Assembly (NCBI GenBank): GCA_905182995.1 | Contig: CAJJDP010000024.1 | Coordinates: 374,610 to 438,609 of the forward strand | DNA length: 64,000 nucleotides | From: Paramecium octaurelia | Lineage: Eukaryota > Ciliophora > Oligohymenophorea > Peniculida > Parameciidae | Reading direction: 5' to 3' | Part shown: positions 9,849 to 21,496 of the stretch, one piece after another | How positions within the stretch are numbered: the stretch's first letter is position 1 | How the letters are laid out: every line of letters begins with the position of its first letter | Made by a program: the position numbers and the translations under genes | The notes under the pieces: generated by a model | The model's input: the letters and a program-made list of their open reading frames with translations, nothing else | Told to the model about the DNA's origin: nothing | The model's database searches: none

Positions 9849-11558
9849 ATGGATTTAGATTTTGAGCAATTCCAACGATACATACAATCGGAACACCATC
9901 ACGGTCAGAAGCACGATTCGAAGTTGAATGAGAAGGAGAAAGAACGGGGACATGAGAAAAATAAGGATAAACATAATAATAGGGAAGGTCATAAGGAAAG
10001 AGAGAGGGAGAGAGAAAGGGACAAGAGTGCAGAAAAAAAGAAAAAGAAGAAGGATGAGAAAAAGGATAAGAAAAAGTAAATAACTTATTTTTAAAGAGGT
10101 AGAAGATCAAGATCAGCATCAAAATCATCTAAGAAAAAAAAGAGTAAAAAAGACAAGGACAGAGAAAAGGAGAGGGAATAACAACAACAAACAATTACAA
10201 CTTAGATTTTAATGACCAATGACATTTAGAAGAAAAGGGAAATTGCTAAATAAAGGAAAATTGAAATTATGGAAGCAGAAATAAGAGAGTTAGAAAGGAA
10301 AATTGTTGAAGTGGAAAGAGAACTAGAAGAAGCTCATAGATAAGATCTAACCGTTCTAATGTATTGTTTGCCACTAAAAGCAAAAGAAAAGCACATATAT
10401 TAGTTTTTCCAAACTGTAAAATATTTCATGACTTTTTTAAGTTCAATTGTGGCAAGATCAGAGACATCAGAATCATAAGAGATCAAAAGTCAGGTAGATC
10501 CAGAGGTGTTGCATATGTTGAGTTTTATTAAGAAGAATCTATTCCCATGGCTCTGGCTTTGAATGATAGATTGTTCATTATGGATGGCCAATAAGTAGGA
10601 ACAATTCCAGTCAAAATATAATTGAGTTAAGCTGAGAAAAACAGAGCTGCTAGAGATCAAAAAAATATGCAAATTAAATAAAATAAACTCTAATCCATCT
10701 AAGACTTACAAAATATGAATGGTCCTGCAAGAGTTCAAATCACAGGGATGGCAGAACAACTCCAAAAAATTAATGAGGAAGACATAAGAGAAGCTTTTGT
10801 GCCCTTTGGTACTATTGACACTGTAGAAATCCCCAAGGATGAATAAGGAAGGATGACAGGAGTTCTTTATGTAACTTATGAAAAAGCAGAATCAGCAAGA
10901 AATATGATAGAAGTTATTAACAATCAACAATTTTTATTAAATGGAAAACCCATAAAAGTTCAATTGGTTTCTGGAGCCAATAATTATATGGACTTATAAT
11001 TGGATGATGATTTGGTTTAGAATCCTGTGATGAGAATCACATTAATGAAAAAGTTAATGGATGACAATTTAATTGATAATGTAAGCGAATTATATATATA
11101 TTTTGAATAGATCAATCTACCTCCTTTGATGTCGTAATTAGGTTTAACTGTTCAAAGAATCTTAAACATTATACAATCTCCTAATCCCTCTTTAGGTTGT
11201 ATATCTGGTTGGATGCCTCTTAAGCACAATCCACCGGCATGTCCATGCATCACCAAGGTCATTGTATTGACCAACATGTGGACTGATTTAGAAATCTCTA
11301 ATCAAGCAGCAATTGTAGAACTCAAAGAAGAAGTTGAAAGTAATTCAGATATATTATATTATAGATGAATGCAAAAAGTATGGGGATGTTGAGATGGTCT
11401 GGGTTGATAAAAAGAATGAAGGAAATGTTATTGTTGTATTCAAATAATGGGAAGCTGCTAAATAAGTAAATGTATTAATGAACAACAGAAAATTCGGCAA
11501 TAAAGTTGTTTAAAGTTATTTCATTACAGAAAGTCAATTCATGAGCATCATCAAATGA
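9849..11558 (+). CDS. RBM39/CAPER-like splicing factor (three RRMs)
   Basis: 535 residues in five exons; introns are 10076-10096, 10416-10441, 11081-11110 and 11340-11364. The order is an N-terminal charged region with RE/KE repeats (residues about 20-75), a short RS-like patch (GRRSRSASKSSKKKK), a coiled stretch, then three RNA-recognition motifs: RRM1 starting TVLMYCLPLKAKEKHIYQFF, RRM2 with RVQITGMAEQLQ, and a C-terminal U2AF-homology-type RRM3 ending NRKFGNKVVQSYF. This matches the RBM39/Rsd1 branch, which contacts U2AF and acts in 3' splice-site recognition in the nucleus. The antisense of the charged repeat region looks like an ORF but is a shadow. Confidence 0.85.
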
Positions 11559-11597
11559 TATAGTAATATATAATAATAAACATACATAGTAAAGAGT

Positions 11598-12805
11598 TCA
11601 TTTTTATAGTTTGATTATGTCTAAGGTTGCATTTTTGTTGAACTTCTTTAAGTTTTCTAGATTTGGAAATAGTTTATCAAAATTCTTGGCCAAATTTAAT
11701 ACTTTATTTGATAATTCTACTGTTTCATCCTTATCAACATTAAGCACTTACAAAGTTTAGGAGATCTAATTAATGATAGTAATAGATAATTACAATTTCA
11801 TCGCTCGATTCTTGACATAACAGATTGCATCCAATTATTATACATGCTGCTGACAATGATGAATAATTATACTAACTAATTAGTTCATAATCATATAAAA
11901 CTATTTTAGCTAAGTAGATAACAAATTAATGCAATTTCTAATACTAATTGATTAATTGTAAGGTCATTGAAATGATTTCTGAGAGAGTTGTTCCAACAAA
12001 ATTAAAATCCAGAGCTTATGCTATTTAGCATTCTTTGTCCCTGATTTCATCTTTCGATAGTTTCTTGTGTGCGATCTTTTCATGCACTATTTACAATTTT
12101 ACAGGATAGATTTCTTCGAACTTACTAGCAATGAACATACAAGTCACACCAATTAGATGCAAATCTTGGGGGGCATGCTATTTTGTTGTGTAATGCAGAA
12201 ATGTGTCCATCAATCTCACAGCCATGAAAAAGGTCTGATCCTTACATTTGTAGGATGTTAAGACTTCAATCATCCAATCAACCATTTTAGCTCTTAAATT
12301 AGTGGTTATAGAATGCTTTTTTAAAAAGTCAAACTTTTAGATGGAATCCTAAGTTTGGTAATTTGTGAGGATGTTGTCTCCATAAAGATAAGTCAATTTA
12401 TTTTATGGATTCTTCTGTTCTTTATTTAAATAGTTTTGGTTGGATTAACTAATAGAAGTGGTCTATCTCACAGTGATTGGTGAATACTACAATTAATAGA
12501 GTTGATTACAATTTATTCAGTTGTGGAGATGGTTGTCTTTTACTTTATTTCTGGACGATAATGTAGACTTGACACATTAGGGTTCCTCTAAGTCAAATAG
12601 TTTAATTGTTGAGGCTATTACTTGATATCGATGCTCTTGAATTCAATTTCTGAAAAATTAATGTTAATATATTACTTGGTTATCTATTTAACAAATTTAA
12701 TGAAACTAATTAGGTGAATGATTTTTAATTAGCCCGCTTGTCAATATTGTTAGAAACTTCAGCTTGGTTCTCCTTCTCAAATATACGTCTGGTAGTATCT
12801 TTCAT
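11598..12805 (-). CDS. Cyclin (A/B-type)
   Basis: 376 residues; introns are 12650-12675, 12487-12509 and 11766-11793. The Q/S/T-rich N-terminal region has MKDTTRRIFEKENQ at the start. The cyclin box is clear: ITTNLRAKMVDWMIEVL, TFFMAVRLMDTFLHY, LHLIGVTCMFIASKFEEIYP, then a second fold with DYELISQYNYSSLSAACIII. It binds and directs a cyclin-dependent kinase. The gene is convergent with the RBM39-like gene; the two stop codons are 39 bp apart. It is only distantly similar to the other cyclin in the window, so it is not a recent duplicate. Confidence 0.9.
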
Positions 12806-13098
12806 TGTTGTATAATTATGTTTAACAGATAAATAATTAATGAAATTTATTAATAAACTTATTTTAGTATTTATTATTATAGGAATAATTTATATATTAA
12901 TTTGAGTGCAAAAATTTAATATTTTTTGAATTGGTTCAATTATTACTTTATAAAATGGCTTTGCGTCATTTAATTTGTAATACAAGAAGTTGAATCATCT
13001 ACCATTAAATTTAGTGGAAAATGATGCTAATAATTTTTCATGTAATTATATATTCGTCATAATGTCCACTTATTAAAATCTATAATTTTTTTCTACAA

Positions 13099-14577
13099 AT
13101 GAATGATAATGAGAAATAGGAATAATCATCAGAGTTGCTTAGTAATAAATAAAAATCTTGGCACAATACCAATGTTAGGTGGGTAGCATTGATATTGGCC
13201 TGTCTTTTTTAATTTGGAAGTTATTTTAGCACAGATTATCCTTCTGTTTTGGCAGAAGAAATTAAAGACAGCTTCAACAAAGATTAATCAGATGTGAATC
13301 TCCTCTATACTTATTACTCAATGCCCAATGTGATTTTGCCTCTATTAGGAGGATTATTCATTGATGCAATTGGAATCAGACTTGCAATGGTTGGTTTCTT
13401 TGCTATCCTAATAGTGGGTTAATGTACATAATTATCGAAATTTTAATTAGTTCTTTGTTATATTTCAGCAGTCTCTGGTAACTTTACAATAATGCTAATT
13501 GGTAGATTAGTCTTTGGATTAGGCGGCGAAAACTGTGTTGTTGCTTAATCGTACATTGTGAGTAAATGGTTTTTTGGAAGTGAATTAGCATTTGCTTTGG
13601 GGTAAGTAGAGTATTTTATATGTTAGTTTGAATATTACATTTGCAAGACTTGGGTCGGTTTTAGGAGCAATTTTGTTAGGAAAAACATATATTTGGTTTG
13701 GAGATAGTTTGTCTGCATCTATGTTTTTTTGTTTGGCTCTGCTAATCTTGGCATGGGTGGATGCTATCATTCTAGCTTTACTTGATAAATATTGCGATAA
13801 GAGAGACAAAGTAGAAGCCAAAATTGAAGGAGATAAAATAAAATTAAGTGATATCAAAGAATTTAAGTTGGATTTTCATCTCCTTACTCTCAGTTGTCTC
13901 ACTTGCTACTCGGCATTCTTCTTATTTTAATACAATAATGTCGAAATGTTCAAACTTATGTACACATTCTTTTCTAGATTAGATATCATATGAATTCAAG
14001 CTAAGCCAATAATGTTTATAGTATACCATATTACTCGGCCGCACTCTTTACTCCTATATTTGGATTTGTAATTGACAAATTTGGTAGAAGAACTCATCTT
14101 TTAGTTTTATGTGGTGGCTTACTAGTATTAGTGAATGTTATCTTTATATCAATTACTTGTGATCAACAAGAAGTTTGTCTCACTGCACCAATTTTGGGAT
14201 AAATCTTAAATGGATTCTATTACTCTTTATATGCTGCAGTAATGTGGCCTTGTGTTCCTTTATGTGTACCAGAAAGAGCCGTAGGAACAGCATTTGGAGT
14301 TGTGAATGCCGTCTAGAACATTGGTTTAACAGTTTTCCCAGTTATAGTCGGTCATTTAATTTCAGATGAAACCCCAGCAGCCTACAGACATATGATCTTA
14401 TTTTTAGGCAGTACTGCTATCGTTGGGTTGATTAGTAACATTGGATTGTGGTTTGTTGATAAATAAAATGGAGGTAAGATGGCCAAACCAAGTCTCAAGG
14501 ATAATACCGAAGTCGAAGATTTAAACATTCAACAACAGGAAAGTGATACTCCAATTTCTGAACCTAAAGTAGATTGA
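13099..14577 (+). CDS. MFSD1: MFSD1-like major facilitator transporter
   Basis: 467 residues; introns are 13424-13450, 13602-13626 and 13960-13982. The 12-helix MFS layout is visible. Motifs close to MFSD1 are YSMPNVILPLLGGLFIDAIG, IGRLVFGLGGENCVVAQSY, LNITFARLGSVLGA and, in the second half, FGFVIDKFGRRTHLL (the RXGRR-type loop between TM8 and TM9). In animals MFSD1 is a lysosomal dipeptide exporter; the location here is inferred only. The C-terminal 45 residues are a hydrophilic tail. Without the third intron the frame ends at a TGA near 13992. Confidence 0.85.
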
Positions 14578-14609
14578 TTTATATTTTAATACACAATATT
14601 AATTATATC

Positions 14610-16271
14610 TCAAAGATTCCTCAATGATTAAGATAGCTGTAATTTATGCTAACTAACTACTTGTCGATTCAACTCTTGAAACCATTCTTCTAACAATGCT
14701 TATGAAGTCACATTAAAAACGTATTCGCAATCTCGATATTTTATCTTAAGACAGTTCGGCTTACACTTCAATGGGTTTTTTATAATTATTGCATCTGCAC
14801 ATGGAACGAATAGGATTGGATGCATATCACCAGCTTACTTAAATAATAATAATCCCACGTCTGTCATTAATGCAAATACTTCAATCCAATCTTAAAAGCC
14901 AAAGAGTGTTTTCTATTGCATTTGCAAGAACCCTTACTTTTAAGACACTTTGAAAGCTGCCTACTTTCCACTTCCATCATATAATCCATTACCAATCTCA
15001 TTAAGATTTTTAGGATTTGTGTAATTTTTAAATTGAATCAGAAAATTCTGTTAGTAAGATATTTAAATTTGAGAATTAAGAGTTTCGTTTAAGAATTCAA
15101 TGAAATCCTTTAGTTTAAAGGTTTCAATCAAATAATCATCATTTTACCCCTTAATTTTCAAACAACACAGAATAGGATTAAACTCACAACATATTAATTA
15201 TTACACCTTAGAAATAGGGAATTACCTAGTAATTTTGATGTTTTAATTATGTTCTTCAAAAAAATAAAAAGTACTTTCAGTGATAAACATAATCCTCTTA
15301 GATTTCTCTCCTCTAATATTAATTCTGAATATGTAATCACTAAAACAAAAGATATAATCTTTTTTCATATTTTCCCTATCCTTTTTTATAATTTCCTTAA
15401 TATATCGATTATCTTTCAACCCACAATACTCTTTTTTAAAATAAGTAAATTCATCAACTTATTCTGTATTATTGGTTTCAGCATTATCTGTATTCTAAAT
15501 TATACTTTGAAACTCAGATTGTATGGTTTCATTCACTTTCTAATATAAATCCTCTTGATTTACAAAATCCTCCACTAAAGAGAATGACATTCTGCTTTAA
15601 AGCGTGCTTTGTTATTGCTGTTGAAAGAAATCTAATTTAAGTTCATATTCTATAATTTTTTATTTCATTTATTCTACTAATATGTCATGTGATTACGCTA
15701 TTACTTTGTTAGTATGAATCTAGTTTTGCACTTCTTATTTTAAACAATCAAGTTGTTTTTAATCATTGCTCATCCTTTGTATCAATGCTTCATGATCATC
15801 AATAATCTTTAATAACTATTAATTGTTTTCATTTAATCTCTTATTCTCTTGCATTAACCATGCATTATGATTGTTTAAGGAATCTAATTCTAATTCTAAT
15901 GTTTTAATATGAGACTCTAATTATGAGAGGTGTTAACTATGATATTTCTCAGAATCTAGCTCTTTCTATATGGAATTATAATTGTTTTATAATTCATATA
16001 TTTGTGAGCTATACTTATGATTCTCAATTATTAATTACTATTTATGAATGCATAGGCTATCTATTTATTCTTGTAAGTCCTTGCAGAGTGTTTCTACATC
16101 ACTTAGAGCGGCTTATTATTCTTTAATTATTTGTGATTATGATAGTAACAGTCTTCCAATTTGCATAATATTCTCCTATTCTGTGTATTCCTCTAGCTAC
16201 AATAGAATTTTCATTGATATTTCAATTTCCTTATTGTGACTTAATAACTATTCTTCAAATAATATACTCAT
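14610..16271 (-). CDS. Coiled-coil protein with TH1-like and PH domains
   Basis: 553 residues in one long exon, which is unusual here. Residues 1-225 are a long coiled coil (for example TLELELDSLNNHNAWLMQEN). Residues about 275-400 resemble a myosin tail homology 1 domain: KKDYIFCFSDYIFRINIRGE, RIMFITESTFYFFEE and KITRQFPISKVQQLICCEF. Residues about 440-540 are a PH domain: QGFLQMQQKTLFGFQDW, FALMTDVGLLLFKQ and a C-terminal helix ALLEEWFQELNRQV with the invariant Trp. Both modules bind acidic lipids in other proteins, so a membrane-associated scaffold is inferred. No motor domain is present, so it is not a myosin. The stop lies 32 bp from the MFSD1-like stop. Confidence 0.75.
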
Positions 16272-17430
16272 TTAATATAAGATATAATTATTTATATTTT
16301 TTAAAGTGATTATTATTCTAACTTTTCCTAACATTGATAACAAGAGTTGAATATAGGTTATATAAATTGTAGAGTGATCTAGAATTGTTATAAAATTTAC
16401 ATTTTTTCTATTATATTTTAATATAGAAATTAGGATCTATGTAATCATCAAATTTTTCATTCAATTTTAATTAAAGATATTTATAAATTACAATTATATT
16501 TTGCTTTATAAAAATCTATCAGGTTTTTTTCTGAAATTGTAGGAAATTTATTAAATATTTTGGACATATATAGGGTATTATAATTTGGGTATTCTCTTTT
16601 TATGTATAATAGTATTATTTGAAGAATAGGATAGGAATAAAAGCAATATATCAATTTGTACATAGATATATTTGAAATAATTTTTTACAAAATAGGGCAT
16701 AAATAGGTTTAGAACTAAATTTTACATGATATAAAGTGGAGTGCAATAGTATGAGGTTCAAGATTTTATATAAAAGAAAAACTAAGAATAAACATAACTA
16801 AAGGAAATTCAAATCTTAACTATTTAAAATATTTTACATATAAATAAGTTAATTTCTACATTCTTTTATATTTGGTAGGGTTGCATACTTTGCAGCTTAT
16901 CGATATTTTAAATAAGGAACTTTGTTCAGAGTAAATCCTTAATTGGATTTTAAACATCTCTTTCAGCGCAATATATTTTTCACTATTATACTACATTTTT
17001 TAGAAAAGGAGGTTAAAATTAATTTATGCAGAAAGAATTCAATTTTCTAAAGATGGGGTAGCTCTATTTCTTTTTGATTGGCTTTCTTCAAGAGATGAGA
17101 AAGCATGATTTAATTTTTTATCAAGCAATTTAACTTTTAGAACAATGTAGTTGAAATATTAAATTAAATTGACTATCATTAGTAATTGTTAAAGAACCTT
17201 TTTTAAAATATAATTTTATTTAAGGACAATTTCTTCTAATTTAATTAAACAATCAAAAGCAAATAGCTTACAATTAAGTTTAAATTTAATCAACTTTATT
17301 TTCAATTTAGTGAAACACTCACAATAAGCCAGGAATACTTTTATCAAACAATTTAGCTGCTAATTATAACATAACTTGATATTTAATAATATGTATTAAA
17401 TGAATGTTCTATGTGTTTTTCAAATTGGAT
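16272..17430. other. Intergenic, A/T-rich, no supported gene
   Basis: Over 1.1 kb of low-complexity A/T sequence. Short open frames on both strands lack coherent composition or introns. It is long for this gene-dense DNA and may contain worn-out gene remains like those just downstream. Confidence 0.4.
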
Positions 17431-18010
17431 TCTCATCAGAATAACTTGATTTGAAATTTTCTAATGCGATTTTAATAAACTTAATTCTAATTTGGAAAGC
17501 TGTAAAGGAAATGATGATAAAGAGGAAAGTAATTAAGAGGTCAAAGGATTCAATGTGTCTGATTATGAATTTAATTTTTATAATATATAATATTAAAACT
17601 AAGAAGTATACCAAAAATTAAGAACCTACTAGATATGTGAAGGTTCTGATCGATATATAAAGATAGGAAAGATTATCTATTAAGATAATTATTAAAGAAA
17701 CCAATAACACTTACTTTATAGCCAATTTAGAGCAATATATTAAGGAATTGCGCTATGTGTATAAAAAAAGTAAATACAAAATTATATCTTATGTACAGTT
17801 TAAAGGAGTTAATTAAAATAATGACCCCTACTATCCTAGATAAACTTAACTTACTTAAATAACCATCAGATGAAAATTTATGGTCTATAATTTAGAACCT
17901 GACCAATTAGATATGATGTTAGAATAATCTTTATTCAAAATTGATTTTAACTTTTTTCATTTAATCATAAATTGTTTCTAATATCTTGAGTGAATAATTT
18001 CAGAGTCTTA
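17431..18010 (+). pseudogene. Probable decayed gene (several frames read as protein)
   Basis: Protein-like pieces appear in successive frames. One near 17500-17585 reads NLESCKGNDDKEESNQEVKG. Another (17505-17872, without TGA) includes ANLEQYIKELRYVYKKSKYK. A third near 17805-17900 reads LKELIKIMTPTILDKLNLLK, and after a further frame change it continues EPDQLDMMLEQSLFKIDFNF to a TGA near 18000. No GT..AG introns of normal length join all of them. Part of the first frames (DRYIKIGKIIYQDNYQ) faintly recalls a protein kinase N-terminal lobe. It is read as a decayed gene; a misjudged intron pattern is the alternative. Confidence 0.4.
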
Positions 18011-18235
18011 AATAATCAACTCAAAAATGTTAACCTGTTGAGAGAAAGATGAAAACAAGAAGAATGAAAAATTCAGCAATTAGTCTATTTAAAATATTAT
18101 TACTTAAGTTTTGAAGTATATATTAATCGTTTTCAACAGACTTTGTTTAATATTGACAGACTTATGATTTTGATAACTTTAAATTTAAAGTGAATTATAT
18201 TGTAACAATAAATATTATATTATTAAATTTGAAAT

Positions 18236-19010
18236 ATGTTTAATAACAATAATGCTTAAAGCTAAAGACTTAAAGTTCTAAATAATGAGAATAGGAATAC
18301 TTAGGAAAGCTACTTTAAATAAGATAAAGAAAATTATTATAAACAATGGGAATTGAATTTGAATTAGAGGGAATCTTAGGTATTTAAATCAGTCATATAT
18401 AGTTTAGTTAGAATAAAAGTATAAGGAATTGAAAAATTACTCAAAAAAATTAAAGATTAAAAGTGATGAAATTGTAAAATAAAAGTTAGAATTAGGAGAA
18501 AAAATAGAGAGATATAACAGACTATTAGAATAGATAATCTAAGTTTAATTTTCAGAGAGGCAAGGCAACAGAGCTGGTTCATTAACACCGAATACTAGTA
18601 AGACAAGAATAAATAAAAGTGGAATCAACGAATGTTAACAAAGAGTGGCAAATTTATTGTAAAAAATTAGACACACAAGCAAGACTAATTTAAAAACCCA
18701 ATAATTTTCTTATTTTGGAAATAATTCTGATTATGAGGAAATCCTCTTTAGTAAAAGACAAAACCATTCTACTTCTTTCACAGGAATTATGAATGTAAGT
18801 GCACAAGATTAAACAAATTAATAGCACTAATAATAATAATTATAAAATGAAACTTAGCTATAGGAAGATAAAAACTAAAAATAAAGTATGCTTTCTTGTG
18901 AAAATGAGTTATTGAATCATTAAACATAATTATAGCAAATGGAAAAGAATCAGAAGCACTTTTATTCAAAGGTTTATGAAGAGATGAATAAATTAAAATA
19001 ATAACTTTGA
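18236..19010 (+). CDS. Unrecognised coiled-coil protein
   Basis: 248 residues in two exons; the intron is 18380-18407 (28 nt, GTATTT...TTTAG). The first 110 residues are a charged coiled coil (KELKNYSKKLKIKSDEIVKQ), followed by an S/T/N-rich linker and a second helical, Q-rich segment ending EEMNKLKQQL before TGA 19008. The coding-like sequence continues in the same frame past this TGA (see 19011-19585), so the gene may be truncated. No family was recognised. Confidence 0.6.
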
Positions 19011-19585
19011 TTGAATAAATACAAATAATATATGTTATAAACAATGCTATAGTACTTTCCATATTTTCGTATTAAATATTATAAAGTTAGTCATTATAAT
19101 CATCCTTATTTTTTCAAAAGGAGATTAGAGATCTTTACTAGTAATGAAGAATTGATGTAAAAATACAAAATGATATTCGAATTTGATACGACTTATTATT
19201 TGTCTTAAATTGAATTGATATGAATTAAGAATTATTGGAGTAATTCTTTGTAATACTCTAAATAAATTTGATTATATTAAATTATTAAAAGAAATCAATA
19301 TCAACCTATAATTTTTTCTAGCAAATTTTCAACAACTTTGTGAAACTATTACTATAAGGATTTGTAAATCTAATCACACTATTAACATAGTATTAAATTA
19401 TAAAAATAAGGATTATTCAAAATAAGTAAGTGAACATCAAAGAATATGAATTTCTAGCAAAAATTTATAAATCCTAATAGTTATTGGAAATTGAGCTTTT
19501 TATGAAATATAACTTGAGAATAACTATTTTAAATCAATATCAAACCATATAGATATTACAAGATCTTTCTTAGATTATAACATGA
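19011..19585 (+). pseudogene. Coding-like continuation after an in-frame TGA
   Basis: Directly after the stop of the coiled-coil gene, the same frame reads MLQYFPYFRIKYYKVSHYNH (ATG 19044) and goes on to TGA 19221-19223. Overlapping this TGA, another frame opens at ATG 19220 and runs 122 codons (MNQELLEQFFVILQINLIIL, then QVNIKEYEFLAKIYKSQQLL) to TGA 19583-19585. A GTCTT...TTAAG segment could act as an intron but leads to a less protein-like frame. The simplest reading is a longer ancestral gene broken by one premature stop and one frameshift. Two small independent genes cannot be excluded. Confidence 0.4.
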
Positions 19586-19661
19586 AGGCATAAATATTAG
19601 TAATGTTGTTAGACTCATATTTTATATTAATGAATTATGATGATGATATTTTGATTGATTC

Positions 19662-20041
19662 TCAATGATGATGTGATCCATGTCCTTTCTTAACATACTA
19701 TAAGCCACAATATTTGCAAGTTTAAGGTGTTCCTTCAGTTCTTGTGTCTAATTTGATATAAACTTGGGGATGTCCGGCATTAATATGAGTGCCACCCTTA
19801 ATAATAAATTAATGGATTACCAAACATCTCACAATATCTTGATCTACTTCAATAACTGGGATTTTATGAATAAATTCTTCAGCTCTGCTTTTATGAGTTT
19901 GGAGTGATTTCTTGATATAATTCATAATACTTTATGGGTTTCATCGTAGTCCAACCATTTATGTTATGCTAAACTAGTGTAAGATTTCACAACCTATGAA
20001 AATTGGGCAACCTTTGCCAATTGCATGCATCTTTGCAGCAT
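19662..20041 (-). CDS. NDUFS6: NADH dehydrogenase Fe-S protein 6 (complex I, zinc subunit)
   Basis: 111 residues; introns are 19911-19930 (20 nt) and 19797-19820 (24 nt). This is a matrix-arm subunit of mitochondrial complex I. The diagnostic C-terminal zinc motif is complete: GGTHINAGHPQVYIKLD, then CKYCGLQYVKKGHGSHHH (H...C..C plus histidines). The N-terminal 30 residues (MLQRCMQLAKVAQFSQVVKS) are basic, amphipathic and lack acidic residues, as expected for a mitochondrial targeting signal. The length agrees with the family. Confidence 0.92.
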
Positions 20042-20105
20042 ATTATGATTAATATTTATATATAAATAACTCAATTTATTGGCAAATGCCAATATTCTTT
20101 ATGTG

Positions 20106-20942
20106 TCACTTAATTTATTTATAATCACTAGATTTATTATTGATGATCTTTTAATTTTTGAGATTATCTAGCTCAGCCTATAAAGCCATCAATTCTTCCT
20201 ATTTTTCATGAAATTCCCTATAAAATCTATTGAGTATAACTTACTTATTTTATTCTATAAACTTTCTCTTCCAGGTGTTTACTTCATCAAATAAATATTT
20301 CTATTTCTCTTCTAAATTAGTAGTTTAGTTCTCCAATTATGCATGAAGTTCAGATATATAATGATTGGCATTCTCTATTTCTTTATCTTTTTCAGCTAAT
20401 TGTTTCTCATAGCTATCAATTATGCTTTATTTAGTGTCTACTTTCTCCTCCAACTATTAAATTTCCTCTTATAATATTTTTATGGTATTAACCAACTATT
20501 AGATCTAACTATAGGCTTGGGATAATTCACTCTCTACGTTCTCATCTTATTATCTCAATAATTGTTCTTCTTCTAGAATTTTAATCTTTTTTTGCAATTC
20601 TTATACTTTTAGTCTCCAAGGTTCCTCAATTTATTACAAATCAGCAAGATGCATTTAATTTTAATGAGTAATGTTAGATTGAGATGTATGAAATCTTTAA
20701 CGTGTAGGTTGATCCCAAACAGGACGACACACACTTCCATTGCCATTTATTGGAATAATAGTTCTATTCTATTACTATGAAAAACTAGTTTATAACGAGT
20801 GTTAAAATTGTTGTTAAACATTTGGTTGAATTTAATTTTAGAATGAATGTTAAGGAACTATCTTTATTGTTGGCTATGAAATTTATTAAAATTAAGTTGA
20901 AAATCCTAATCCATATGTGGGTTAATAAATTTATTATCTCAT
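20106..20942 (-). CDS. Unrecognised Q-rich coiled-coil protein
   Basis: 269 residues. The first 100 residues are Q/S/N/P-rich (MRQQIYQPTYGLGFSTQFQQ) with a conserved-looking patch GNGSVCRPVWDQPTRQRF. Residues about 110-255 are a continuous coiled coil (EELRQQ-type heptads, for example VNTIKILQEEIQQLEEKVDT). A 27-nt intron (20218-20244) has no stop in frame; its removal is inferred from the consensus ends and the smoother join NKEFHEKQEELM. It sits between NDUFS6 and RNA copy 2. It may be a cytoskeletal or basal-body protein, but that is only a guess from composition. Confidence 0.65.
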
Positions 20943-20984
20943 AGATATTAAAAATAATTAAATCCTAAAAGCGTGAATTTCTCA

Positions 20985-21132
20985 AAAAGTTTTTGAGGTA
21001 GAGCGCCGTAAGTTGTCGATTGAGCATTATTGTTATTATTCACAACATTAATATTCTATTTTATTTTTTTTTCAATTGTTTTTGCAAACATTAGGAAACA
21101 AATTAAATGAAGTAACTCACTAGCATGACCTC
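20985..21132 (-). ncRNA. Putative structured small RNA, copy 2 (about 148 nt)
   Basis: Inverted and diverged copy of the RNA at 5410-5615. Reading on the minus strand it starts GAGGTCATGCTAGTGAGTTAC (first base 21132; 19 of 21 positions match copy 1) and ends GGCGCTCTACCTC-AAAAAC-TTTTT near 20984. The closing pairs GAGGT/ACCTC are kept, and AGTG/CGCT replaces AGCG/CGCT. The A-rich middle is about 57 nt shorter than in copy 1. The upstream element is identical and equally spaced. Conservation of ends and promoter but not the middle argues for selection on an RNA rather than a recent duplication. Confidence 0.6.
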
Positions 21133-21177
21133 GATATTCTATTAAAAAAATATTGATTTAAACCATTTTACAGTATC

Positions 21178-21197
21178 AAATTTATTATGGGATTCAT
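21178..21197 (-). promoter_or_regulatory. PSE-like upstream element of the RNA gene (copy 2)
   Basis: On the minus strand it reads ATGAATCCCATAATAAATTT, identical over 18 bases to 5345-5363 in copy 1 and also 47 bp from the RNA start. Sequence between element and RNA is less conserved, which points to the element as a functional site. Confidence 0.55.
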
Positions 21198-21496
21198 TAA
21201 ATAGAAACAAAAATTAAATGTTATAACTCTCCTTATACTTTTTAATAGAAAATCAAAATTCAATAATATACTATAATTATATATACTCTAATCAGTAAGA
21301 TAACTTATATTCAGCTTATGATAATTCTAAATATTATAGAATTCTACATTAGTATTGAAAATCGTTTAAATACGAAATTTGTTTGATTTATCATTTTATA
21401 TATTTATTTATATCATAATTAATCAATATTCCTTTTCTGGATATTATTCATAGAAATCGGGTGTAAAAATTAAATAATATTTATATATTCAAATCA

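Noticed and set aside
9832..10128. Minus-strand hydrophobic ORF rich in S/F/P opposite the RBM39-like gene
   Set aside because: It is the complement of the RE/KE-rich region of the splicing factor; the plus strand continues into three RRMs.
12806..13098. Small gene between the second cyclin and the MFSD1-like gene
   Set aside because: Short frames only, no intron or protein-like composition.
19008..19010. TGA as a selenocysteine codon in the coiled-coil gene
   Set aside because: The protein is not similar to any selenoprotein, and a second frame break follows shortly; decay is simpler. No SECIS element was recognised.
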